DNA of 64,000 nt, taken from positions 1-64,000 of the forward strand of contig NZ_FNEY01000024.1 in assembly GCF_900100305.1 (NCBI RefSeq). Direction: 5' to 3'. The notes under the pieces were generated by a model. The model was given only the letters and a program-made list of their open reading frames with translations. It did not search any database and was not told the origin of the DNA. Each line of letters begins with the position of its first letter. Within the stretch, counting starts at the first letter, position 1. The position numbers and the translations under genes were made by a program. The stretch comes from Paracidovorax citrulli (GTDB lineage: Bacteria; Pseudomonadota; Gammaproteobacteria; Burkholderiales; Burkholderiaceae_C). Shown in pieces: positions 7,991 to 14,964 of this stretch.

Positions 7991-8025
7991 CCTACACCCG
8001 CTGGCGCGATGCATGCCTAGGATGG
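7991..8025 (+). promoter_or_regulatory. Candidate promoter of the CCTAC-N19-GCCTA type
   Basis: CCTAC at 7991-7995, 19 bases, then GCCTAGGATGG from 8015. It is about 100 bp ahead of the hypothetical gene at 8130 and has the same spacing as the copies at 4947 and 20686. Confidence 0.45.
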
Positions 8026-8129
8026 CTCCAGCCGCTGCCGCGCGGCCCGCCCGCCGCATGCCGGTTCCGGCTGCTCCCCCCCCCGAACGCCCCACGGCGC
8101 AGCGGCACCACCAGCACAGGACACACGCC

Positions 8130-8516
8130 ATGAAGTCTTCCGCCCCCACCGCCGGCGTCCGCGCTGCCGCTGCCGCGCCCACCGCCGTGCCTTTCACGTT
8201 CTATGCGGCCAACGGCCGGGTCTATGCGAGCAACGTGAAGGACAAGCTCATCGACCTGGGCCGGCTGGACCGCGACGGCGCCGGCTATGCCTACCAGCTC
8301 GATGCCGACGAGAAGATCGCCGCGGGCGGCTTCGAATCGCCCGAGCACGCGCTGGCCGCCATCGTGGGTGCGGTCACCTTCCTGTTCCTCGACGGCCAGT
8401 TCACCGCACTGGCCGACGTGGGAGGCGAGCGGCCCGATCTCATCGACGCTTCGCAGATCCACGTGACCCTGGATGCCCTGGGCAAGGGCGAGCCGGCCAT
8501 CGCGGCCGATGTCTGA
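8130..8516 (+). CDS. Hypothetical cytosolic protein
   Basis: A 128-residue protein with an Ala-rich start, then FTFYAANGRVYASNVKDK and later DLIDASQIHVTLDALGKGEPAIAADV. There is no signal peptide, membrane segment or known motif. The composition is ordinary for the region and the frame has normal third-position GC. I do not recognise the family. It stands alone between the sulfatase and the MscS gene with its own candidate promoter at 7991. Confidence 0.65.
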   Translation: MKSSAPTAGVRAAAAAPTAVPFTFYAANGRVYASNVKDKLIDLGRLDRDGAGYAYQLDADEKIAAGGFESPEHALAAIVGAVTFLFLDGQFTALADVGGERPDLIDASQIHVTLDALGKGEPAIAADV

Positions 8517-8709
8517 GCCGGCCGCGATAGCGCCGCAGCGGCCTGGCTTCCAGGTACCGCTACCATCCTGAACCGGGCCGCGGGGCCGGCCCGGCCACGG
8601 GTCGCTGCCGCATTCCTTTCCTTTCCTTTTCCACTTTTTTCTTCCACCGACGCCGCTCCGGCATCTCCCTATCGAGGGAGGCGGGGCGGGCCATCGAGCA
8701 AGGAGCTGC

Positions 8710-9870
8710 ATGCTGAACGACGCCCCCTCCACCGCCTCCCTCCTGTCCTGGCTCCGCGACGAAACCGTCTGGGGCCTCTCGCTGTCGAGCATCGCGCTGG
8801 CCGTCGCCTCGGCGCTGGGCGTGTACCTGGGCATCACGCTGCTGCTGGGCGTGGCGCAGCGGCGCACCCGGCGGCTCGCCGAGGCGCGCGCGGCGCAGGG
8901 GCGCGAAGGGGCGGGCAGCGTGGCGGCCGTGGCCGCCGAAGTGCTGGGCGGCACCAGCCACCTGCTGATCCTGCTGGTGGCGCTGCTGGTCGGCGTGGGC
9001 ATGCTGGACCTGGCGCCGCGCTGGCAGGCGCGCGTGGGGCAGCTCTGGTTCATCGCGCTGGCGCTGCAGATGGCGCTGTGGGGAACGCGCGCGATCGGCA
9101 TCGCCATCCGGCGCTATGAGGCGCGGCACCTGGGGGCGCCGTCGGTGCAGGTGAGCGCCTCGGGAACGCTGATGTCCTGGGGGTTGCGCACCTTGCTATG
9201 GGCCACCATCGTGCTGGCGATGCTCGCCAATCTCGGGGTCAACATCACGGCCTTCGTGGCGAGCCTGGGCGTGGGCGGCATCGCCATCGCCCTGGCCGTG
9301 CAGAACGTGCTGGGCGATCTTTTCGCCTCGCTGGCCATCGCGGTGGACAAGCCCTTCGAAGTGGGCGATTTCATCGTGGTGGGCAGCGTGGCGGGCACGG
9401 TGCAGCGCATCGGCGTGAAGACCACGCGCATCCGCAGCCTGGGCGGCGAGCAGATCGTGATGTCCAACACCGACCTGCTCAAGCAGACCATCAACAACTA
9501 CCGCTACCTGCAGGAGCGGCGCATCGTCTTCACCTTCTCCGTGAGCTACGCCACCACCGCGGCGCAGGCCGAGGCCGTCGCCCGGGCGGTGCAGCGCATC
9601 ATCGAGGCGCAGGACAAGGTGCGCTTCGACCGCGCGCACCTCAAGGGCTTCGGCGCCAATGCGCTCGAATACGAGGTGGTCTATATCGTGCTGGACGCGG
9701 GCTACAACGCCTACATGGACGTGCAGCAGGCCATCAATCTCGCGATCCTGCGCGAGCTGGGTACGCTGGGCGTGCAGTTCGGCGTGCCCGTGCGCCAGGT
9801 GCAGATGGTTCCCCCCGCGCGTGCCGACGTCCCGGAGGCCGGCGGTTCTTCCCAGGAGGTGTCCCCATGA
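8710..9870 (+). CDS. MscS-family mechanosensitive ion channel
   Basis: A 386-residue channel protein that opens under membrane tension to release solutes on osmotic downshock. Two or three poorly conserved helices precede the signature pore helix and beta domain (about residues 170-260): VASLGVGGIAIALAVQNVLGDLFASLAI, then VDKPFEVGDFI and VQRIGVKTTRIRSLGGEQIVMSN, which are diagnostic of MscS. The cytosolic alpha/beta domain follows. An AGGAG ribosome-binding site precedes ATG 8710. The TGA overlaps the next ATG (ATGA), so the GyrI-like gene is translationally coupled. Confidence 0.93.
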   Translation: MLNDAPSTASLLSWLRDETVWGLSLSSIALAVASALGVYLGITLLLGVAQRRTRRLAEARAAQGREGAGSVAAVAAEVLGGTSHLLILLVALLVGVGMLDLAPRWQARVGQLWFIALALQMALWGTRAIGIAIRRYEARHLGAPSVQVSASGTLMSWGLRTLLWATIVLAMLANLGVNITAFVASLGVGGIAIALAVQNVLGDLFASLAIAVDKPFEVGDFIVVGSVAGTVQRIGVKTTRIRSLGGEQIVMSNTDLLKQTINNYRYLQERRIVFTFSVSYATTAAQAEAVARAVQRIIEAQDKVRFDRAHLKGFGANALEYEVVYIVLDAGYNAYMDVQQAINLAILRELGTLGVQFGVPVRQVQMVPPARADVPEAGGSSQEVSP

Positions 9871-10337
9871 TCGAAACCCCCCGCATCGTCCAGATGGAGG
9901 CGCAGCCGGCCGCGCTGTGGCCCGTGTCGTGCACGCGCGAGGAAATCCAGCAGGTCATGGGCCGGAGCGTGCGCGCCCTGATGGACGCGCTCGCCGCACA
10001 GGGCGTCTCTCCTGCCGGGCCGCTCTTCACCCACCATCTGCGCCGCCCGACGGACACCTTCGAGTTCCATCTCGGCGTGCCCGTGGACAAGCCCGTCGGC
10101 CCCGGGCCGGACGGCGGCCTGCAGCCCGGCGAGTGGCCGGCCATGCGCGTGGCGCGCACCGAGTACCGCGGACGTTATGAAGACCTGCCGCAGGCGTGGG
10201 AGACATTCCACCGGTGGATCGGTGCCCAGGGCGTACGGCCGGCGGAGGACGTGTGGGAGCGCTACCTCACCGGGCCGGAAACCGGCAGCGACCCGGGCGG
10301 GTGGCGCACGGAGCTGATCCAGCCGCTCGCGGACTGA
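9867..10337 (+). CDS. GyrI-like small-molecule-binding protein
   Basis: A 156-residue protein resembling the GyrI-like/AraC effector-binding domain (SHS2 fold), without any DNA-binding part: the segments TREEIQQVMGRSVRALMDALAAQG, TFEFHLGVPVD and ARTEYRGRYEDLPQAWETFHRWI fit the family. Free-standing members bind small molecules or modulate gyrase; which applies here is unknown. It overlaps the mscS stop codon by 4 bp, so the two are co-expressed. Confidence 0.75.
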   Translation: MIETPRIVQMEAQPAALWPVSCTREEIQQVMGRSVRALMDALAAQGVSPAGPLFTHHLRRPTDTFEFHLGVPVDKPVGPGPDGGLQPGEWPAMRVARTEYRGRYEDLPQAWETFHRWIGAQGVRPAEDVWERYLTGPETGSDPGGWRTELIQPLAD

Positions 10338-10458
10338 GACGGTCCCGGAGGCGGCCCCGCAGGAGGAAATCCTTATGCGAGGTGTGGTCGGATGGCTGCC
10401 CGTATATCCGCTTTTCGAGTTTTCAGCCACATCCCGGAGCGCGTGGCATGTGCATGGC

Positions 10459-10520
10459 TTCGAGCTGCATGTCCCGGCTTCGGCCGGTGATCGGGATTCC
10501 ATGGAAGGGAACCGTACAGT
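10459..10520 (+). promoter_or_regulatory. Imperfect PIP box and -10 element upstream of the RipAY-like gene
   Basis: TTCGA (10459-10463), 15 bases, then TTCGG (10479-10483) is a PIP box with one deviation in the fifth base of the first half. TACAGT at 10515-10520 fits the YANNRT -10 element 31 bases downstream, the same spacing as at the other candidate effector (3623). The start codon lies about 30 bp after the -10 element. Confidence 0.7.
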
Positions 10521-10549
10521 TTCCCCATCTTCATGTCTTTTCTCCGATC

Positions 10550-12220
10550 ATGGTTTCCTCTCCTTCCATCACGCCTCCTTCTTCCCCCCGTGCCGCGGCC
10601 GTCCCGGCCGGCGCCGGGAGCCCGTCGTCGTCCGGCACCTCCGCAACGTCGGGCCGCTCCGGCAGGCTGCCCGAGTCCGGCGCACCACGGCGGTCTGCTC
10701 CGGCGGCCGCGTCGGCATCGGGCGCGCCGCGGCCGCGTGCCGCCGTGTTGCCGTCGGTGACAGGTGCGGCGGGTGCGATGGCCGCCGGGGCGCGCCCGGC
10801 CCTGTCCGATGCGGCCTGGGAGCGCATCGCCATGCTGCCGCCCGCGCAGCGCCAGCGGTTGAACGCCCGGGAGCGGGAGGCGCTGGCGGCCGCGGTGCAG
10901 GCGCTGCGCAGCCATGTCGAGGCCGAAGGGCTCGATTTCATCCCCGTGTTCGGCCACTGGTCGCTGCGCACCGACAACTACCGGGAGCTGGGCAAGGCCA
11001 GCCAGGACGAGGTGCAGGAAGGCCGTGACACGGTCCCTGCGCGCATCGGCGACTACGGCATGGATTTCGTGGCGAGCACGGAATACCGGGGCCGGCCGCA
11101 GCATCCCGGCGCCGTGGCGTCCATCGCGCCGTCCCCTGGCGGGCAGGTGCCCGGCACGCTCCTGAAGCTGCCCTTCGATCGCGCGGAGGAATTGCTCACC
11201 GTGCTGCTGACGCGCGAGATCGGCGCGGAGGCCGACCTGCGCGCACCGCCCGATGCCCAGGGCCGGCCCCGCTCCAGCCTGATGTACCAGCCGGCGGTGC
11301 GACCCGTCACGCTGCAGGATGGCAGCACGGTGCATGCGCTGCTGTTCGAGACCAACCCCGACGGTGCCAAGTCGCTGCGGCACGCGTTCGGCGACGAGGC
11401 GGGGCTGACCCCCGAGCGGCTGGCCTTCTTCATCGCGGGCGAAGGCGGATTCGTGCGCGACGGCAAGCACTATGGCGGGCCGAGCGCCGACTACTGGAGG
11501 GCCGGCATGCAGCGGCTCGAAGCGTCGGGCGATGCGCCCGATCCGTTGCTGGCCGAGGCCTACCGCATCGCCACGTCCAGCCGCTCCGCGGACGGCAGCC
11601 TGTCGCTGGATGCCATGGTGGGCGCCGCCGTGCCGCGCGGCACGTGGCACGGGCACCAGGGCTGGCTCGGCCGGGCCGAAGCGCTGCTGCCGGCGGTGTA
11701 CGCGCAGCCCGGCAGCCCCGCCGCCCTCGCCGCGCACCAGCAGCACCAGCGGACATTGGATACGGCCCTGGCGTCCTGGCTGTCGGGCGAGGGCGCCGGC
11801 GCGGTCCGGGCGGACGGCGGCGACCTGCGCGCGGCCCTGGCCCGCGAACTGCCCGCGCTGCTGCAGGCGCAGGGGTTCGATCCCGCGGTGTACGCGGCCT
11901 CCGCGGCGGGCGAACACGGATACGGCCGCCATCTGCTGTACAGCGAATCGGATGTCCGCAGCGGCATGCAGGGCCTGTTCAGTCTGCAGGTAGTGGCCTT
12001 CGATACGCAGCAGTACCCGCAGGCCCTGGCGCATCCGGAGGTGTGCGCGGTGTTCGTTGCACCGGCGCCGCAAGGGGCTCGAACCTCGGACGATCCGTCG
12101 CCATGGCCGCAAGGCACCGCGGTGGCGGTTTTCCTGCATCGCGACATCGACGGCGTGTCCGGCGGACTGGAGCTTCCGCTGCAGGACCCATTCGCGGCCC
12201 AGCGCCCCCGCCTGTATTGA
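10550..12220 (+). CDS. RipAY-like type III effector with ChaC gamma-glutamylcyclotransferase domain
   Basis: A 556-residue protein. Residues 1-85 are Ser/Pro/Ala-rich and unstructured, as in secretion signals. Residues 130-345 follow the ChaC fold in order: FGHWSL (134-139) for the YGSL substrate loop; EYRGRPQHPGAVASI for the HRGTPxxPGRVVTL segment; GTLLKLPFDRAEELLTVLLTREI, whose Glu 223 matches the catalytic Glu of ChaC enzymes; then LQDGSTVHALLF and LTPERLAFFIAGEGG. ChaC enzymes cleave glutathione to 5-oxoproline and Cys-Gly. In Ralstonia RipAY does this inside plant cells after activation by host thioredoxin. Residues 350-556 are additional and unassigned. The PIP box upstream supports a type III role; activity is inferred. 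Confidence 0.78.
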   Translation: MVSSPSITPPSSPRAAAVPAGAGSPSSSGTSATSGRSGRLPESGAPRRSAPAAASASGAPRPRAAVLPSVTGAAGAMAAGARPALSDAAWERIAMLPPAQRQRLNAREREALAAAVQALRSHVEAEGLDFIPVFGHWSLRTDNYRELGKASQDEVQEGRDTVPARIGDYGMDFVASTEYRGRPQHPGAVASIAPSPGGQVPGTLLKLPFDRAEELLTVLLTREIGAEADLRAPPDAQGRPRSSLMYQPAVRPVTLQDGSTVHALLFETNPDGAKSLRHAFGDEAGLTPERLAFFIAGEGGFVRDGKHYGGPSADYWRAGMQRLEASGDAPDPLLAEAYRIATSSRSADGSLSLDAMVGAAVPRGTWHGHQGWLGRAEALLPAVYAQPGSPAALAAHQQHQRTLDTALASWLSGEGAGAVRADGGDLRAALARELPALLQAQGFDPAVYAASAAGEHGYGRHLLYSESDVRSGMQGLFSLQVVAFDTQQYPQALAHPEVCAVFVAPAPQGARTSDDPSPWPQGTAVAVFLHRDIDGVSGGLELPLQDPFAAQRPRLY

Positions 12221-12356
12221 CGGGCCAGGGCGCCCGGCACGCCGCTGTGGAGCGGGGCGATCGTTCCATCCGTGCGCCGGTGCGTTGCAGGCACCGGGCC
12301 TTGGGACTGCCGCGGACAACCCCACGTGTTCCGGAGCTTTTCTGGAGAATCCACGC

Positions 12357-13406
12357 ATGTCCACCCCGTCCCCCCTGCTCGGCAGCCAGCCCCTGGGCCC
12401 CCTCTGGCCCACGCTGGACCCGTTCCTTTTCTGCGCCCACCACGACGATGCCTATCCGCGCGGCAATGGCCGCCTGGGGCCCGATGCGCCGCTCACGGGC
12501 CGGCAGATCGGGCAGGATTTCTCGCGCAAGGACGGCTGGAGCATGTACCACGGCGACGAGGTGCCCGGCTTCCCGCCCCATCCGCACCGCGGTTTCGAGA
12601 CCGTGACCATCGTGCGCACCGGCCTCATCGACCATGCCGACTCGCTGGGCGCCGCCGCCCGGTTCGGGCAGGGCGACGTGCAGTGGCTGACCGCGGGCCA
12701 GGGCATCGTGCATTCCGAAATGTTCCCGCTGCTGGACGTGCAGCGGCCCAACCCGCTCGAGCTGTTCCAGATCTGGCTCAACCTGCCCGCGGCGGACAAG
12801 ATGGTGCCGCCGCACTTCACCATGTTCTGGGCCGGTGACATCCCGCGCCTGGTGTCCACCGACGATGCCGGGCACCGCACCGAACTGACCGTGATCGCCG
12901 GGCGGGTGCCCGGTGCGGGCGCACAGCCGCTCGCACCGCCCCCGCACTCCTGGGCGGCGCGCGATGCCTCGGACGTGGCGATCTGGACGCTGCGGCTCGC
13001 GCCCGGCGCGCGTTACACCCTGCCCGCCGCGGCGGGAGAGGGCACGCGGCGCATGCTCTACCACTTCGCGGGCGAGGGCGTGCGCGTGGCCGGCGAGGCC
13101 GTGGGCCATGCCGCGCTGGAGCTGCGCGCGGGCGCCGCGGTGGAACTGGTGAACGGCAGCGCTGAACAGGCCGCCGAGTTCCTGCTGCTCCAGGGGCGCC
13201 CCCTGGGCGAGCCGGTGGTGCAGTACGGCCCCTTCGTGATGAACTCCGAGGCACAGATCCACCAGGCGCTGGCGGACTACCGCCGCACGCAGTTCGGCGG
13301 CTGGCCCTGGGGCGACGGCGCGCCCGTGCACGGCCCGCAGCCGCGCCGCTTCGCGCGGCGGCCCGGCGAAGCCGCCGACGAAGTGCCCGAGGCGATCGCG
13401 ACCTGA
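12357..13406 (+). CDS. Pirin family protein
   Basis: A 349-residue bicupin protein. The N-terminal cupin carries the pirin metal-site signature HPHRGFETVTIV and later GIVHSEM, giving the His and Glu ligands of an iron site. Bacterial pirins include quercetin dioxygenases and regulators of central metabolism; the role here is not deducible. It is longer than the typical 230-290 residues because of an extended C-terminus (FGGWPWGDGAPVHGP...). GGAGA precedes ATG 12357. It follows the candidate effector but has its own leader. Confidence 0.9.
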   Translation: MSTPSPLLGSQPLGPLWPTLDPFLFCAHHDDAYPRGNGRLGPDAPLTGRQIGQDFSRKDGWSMYHGDEVPGFPPHPHRGFETVTIVRTGLIDHADSLGAAARFGQGDVQWLTAGQGIVHSEMFPLLDVQRPNPLELFQIWLNLPAADKMVPPHFTMFWAGDIPRLVSTDDAGHRTELTVIAGRVPGAGAQPLAPPPHSWAARDASDVAIWTLRLAPGARYTLPAAAGEGTRRMLYHFAGEGVRVAGEAVGHAALELRAGAAVELVNGSAEQAAEFLLLQGRPLGEPVVQYGPFVMNSEAQIHQALADYRRTQFGGWPWGDGAPVHGPQPRRFARRPGEAADEVPEAIAT

Positions 13407-13423
13407 TCCCGCACCGGGCGCGG

Positions 13424-13447
13424 GGCCGGCGGAGTGCGCCGCCGGCC
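13424..13447 (+). other. Strong hairpin between the pirin and slyD-like genes
   Basis: A perfect 9-bp GC-only stem (GGCCGGCGG / CCGCCGGCC) with loop AGTGCG. No T run follows, so it is not a classical terminator on this strand. GGGACAATC just downstream may be the -10 box of the next gene. Confidence 0.4.
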
Positions 13448-13512
13448 GGCGATGCGGGACAATCGGCGCACATTCTTCTTCCGACTCCACCGTACCGCCA
13501 GCCCCTGCCGCC

Positions 13513-13983
13513 ATGAATATCTCCAAGGACACCGCCGTCACCCTGAGCTACAAGATCACCAGCCCCGAAGGCAAGCCGCTGGATTCGGGCCATGTTGCCT
13601 ACCTGCACGGCGGCTACGAGAACCTGTTCCCGAAGGTCGAGGCGGCGCTGGACGGCCAGGCGCCCGGCTTCGCCACCACCGTCGAGCTGGCGGTGGCGGA
13701 CGCCTTCGGCGAGCGCGACGAGAGCCTGGTGCGCACCATCCCCAAGACCGAATTCCCGCCCGGCGTGAAAGTGGGCGGCCAGCTGCGCGGCGTCGGCGAC
13801 GACGGCCAGCCGCAGCTTTTCAACGTGGTGAAGATCAAGGGCCCCGTCGTGCACCTGGACGGCAACCACCCCCTGGCGGGCCAGGCCCTGCGCTTTTCCT
13901 GCAAGGTGACCGAAGTGCGGCCGGCCACGGCCGATGAGGTCGCCCACCGCCATGTGCACGGCGGGCACGGCCACCACCACTGA
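13513..13983 (+). CDS. FKBP-type peptidyl-prolyl isomerase, SlyD-like
   Basis: A 156-residue protein-folding helper that isomerises Xaa-Pro bonds. It matches SlyD through the start (DTAVTLSYKI...GKPLDSG), the FKBP/IF domain pattern (VAYLHGGYENLFPKVEAALDGQAPG) and NHPLAGQALRFSCKVTEVR, conserved in SlyD/FkpB. The tail is His-rich (HRHVHGGHGHHH), a short version of the metal-binding tail that in Escherichia coli SlyD loads nickel. It is cytosolic, with no signal sequence. It converges tail-to-tail on the pilus operon, with six bases between stop codons. Confidence 0.9.
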   Translation: MNISKDTAVTLSYKITSPEGKPLDSGHVAYLHGGYENLFPKVEAALDGQAPGFATTVELAVADAFGERDESLVRTIPKTEFPPGVKVGGQLRGVGDDGQPQLFNVVKIKGPVVHLDGNHPLAGQALRFSCKVTEVRPATADEVAHRHVHGGHGHHH

Positions 13984-13989
13984 GCCCGT

Positions 13990-14964
13990 TCAGTACTGCA
14001 CGTCCACCACCACGTTGTCCTGGTACACCCCGGGCGGCGGCGGTGTCTGGTCGCCGTAGATGCGCGCCGTGTAGGGCAGAACGATGGGCGCGGTGCCGTC
14101 CGTGACGGCCGTTCCGGCCGTGCGCGTGCCCGCGGCCGTGCCCCAGAGGCTGCCGTCGGCCCGGAACAGGTCGTAGGCCAGCCGGTTCGCGCCGCTGGCC
14201 ATCTGCCTGCGGCCGCCCGAGGGATAGGCGCCCGGGCCGAGCCCCACGGTCACGGACAATCCGCGCGTGCAGACCACCGAGATGTTGCCGGACACCGCCG
14301 GGAAAGCCGCCGGCAGGGGCGCGGAGCCGAACTGCAGGTTCGGCGCGGACAGGGTGCAGTCGTTCGTGACCACCAGCCGCACGGTCAGCAGTCGGTTCAC
14401 GTTGCCATTGCGCGGCGTGCCCACGCAGATGCCACCCACGCCGAGCAGGCCTTCGCAGATGTTGGCGTAGGCCCAGTTCACGGTGATGGTGTCCGTGTAG
14501 GTGCCCGCGGGCACGTTCGCGCCGACCGCGGTGGTGACGCGCAGCGGCAGCGACGCGGTGTTGTTGCTCAGCAGCGCGATCACGTTCGCGCCGCTGGCAT
14601 TGATCACCAGCGCGCCCTGCGTGTAGCTGGCGCCCGCGAGGTTGGTGATCTGGTAGGGAATGGCCGGCTTCGTTCCGTCCTTGAGCGTGAGCCCGGTCGT
14701 GGGGCTCAAGAATTTCGCCTGCACCGTCGACGTGCCCAGCGTGGACAGCACGATGCCCCCGCACCCCAGCGTGAACTGCGCCGTGGTGGTGACGGCGGGG
14801 CCGGAGAGCACCCGCTGCGAGGGCACCGTGCCGAGATTGCCGCCGGTTTCGCTGTTCACGCAATCGGCCGATGCCGTGCGGCAGAGGGCCGCCAGCAGCC
14901 CCGCTGCCGCCAGCGGCAGGGCGGCCCCCGGCGCCCTCCGTGCCGGACGTGCTGCGCGGGTCAC
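13990..14964 (-). CDS. Two-domain spore-coat-U (SCPU) pilus tip protein
   Basis: The last gene of the pilus operon: 324 residues with a signal peptide ending TASA and two successive SCPU domains (about residues 35-180 and 185-324). The second ends in the donor-strand-type motif GVYQDNVVVDVQY. In the archaic chaperone-usher system (CsuE of Acinetobacter) the two-domain subunit forms the adhesive tip. The start is a GTG at 14964 overlapping the usher stop (GTGA) and preceded by GGGGAGG; the open frame extends antisense far upstream and is not coding there. Confidence 0.85.
   Translation of the reverse strand: MTRAARPARRAPGAALPLAAAGLLAALCRTASADCVNSETGGNLGTVPSQRVLSGPAVTTTAQFTLGCGGIVLSTLGTSTVQAKFLSPTTGLTLKDGTKPAIPYQITNLAGASYTQGALVINASGANVIALLSNNTASLPLRVTTAVGANVPAGTYTDTITVNWAYANICEGLLGVGGICVGTPRNGNVNRLLTVRLVVTNDCTLSAPNLQFGSAPLPAAFPAVSGNISVVCTRGLSVTVGLGPGAYPSGGRRQMASGANRLAYDLFRADGSLWGTAAGTRTAGTAVTDGTAPIVLPYTARIYGDQTPPPPGVYQDNVVVDVQY

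Noticed and set aside
4973-8197. 1074-codon open frame on the minus strand
   Set aside because: It lies antisense to the SDR and sulfatase genes, has Arg/His/Gly-biased composition and no recognisable domain. High GC removes stop codons from antisense frames.
10375-11028. Plus-strand frame from an ATG with an excellent AGGAGG site at 10375
   Set aside because: Tempting because of the ribosome-binding site, but it spans the PIP box, leaves the frame of the ChaC domain, and becomes Arg-rich shadow sequence. A short leader peptide cannot be fully excluded.
10373-12412. 679-codon minus-strand frame opposite the RipAY-like gene
   Set aside because: Composition of an antisense shadow; the plus strand has the ChaC motifs and a promoter.
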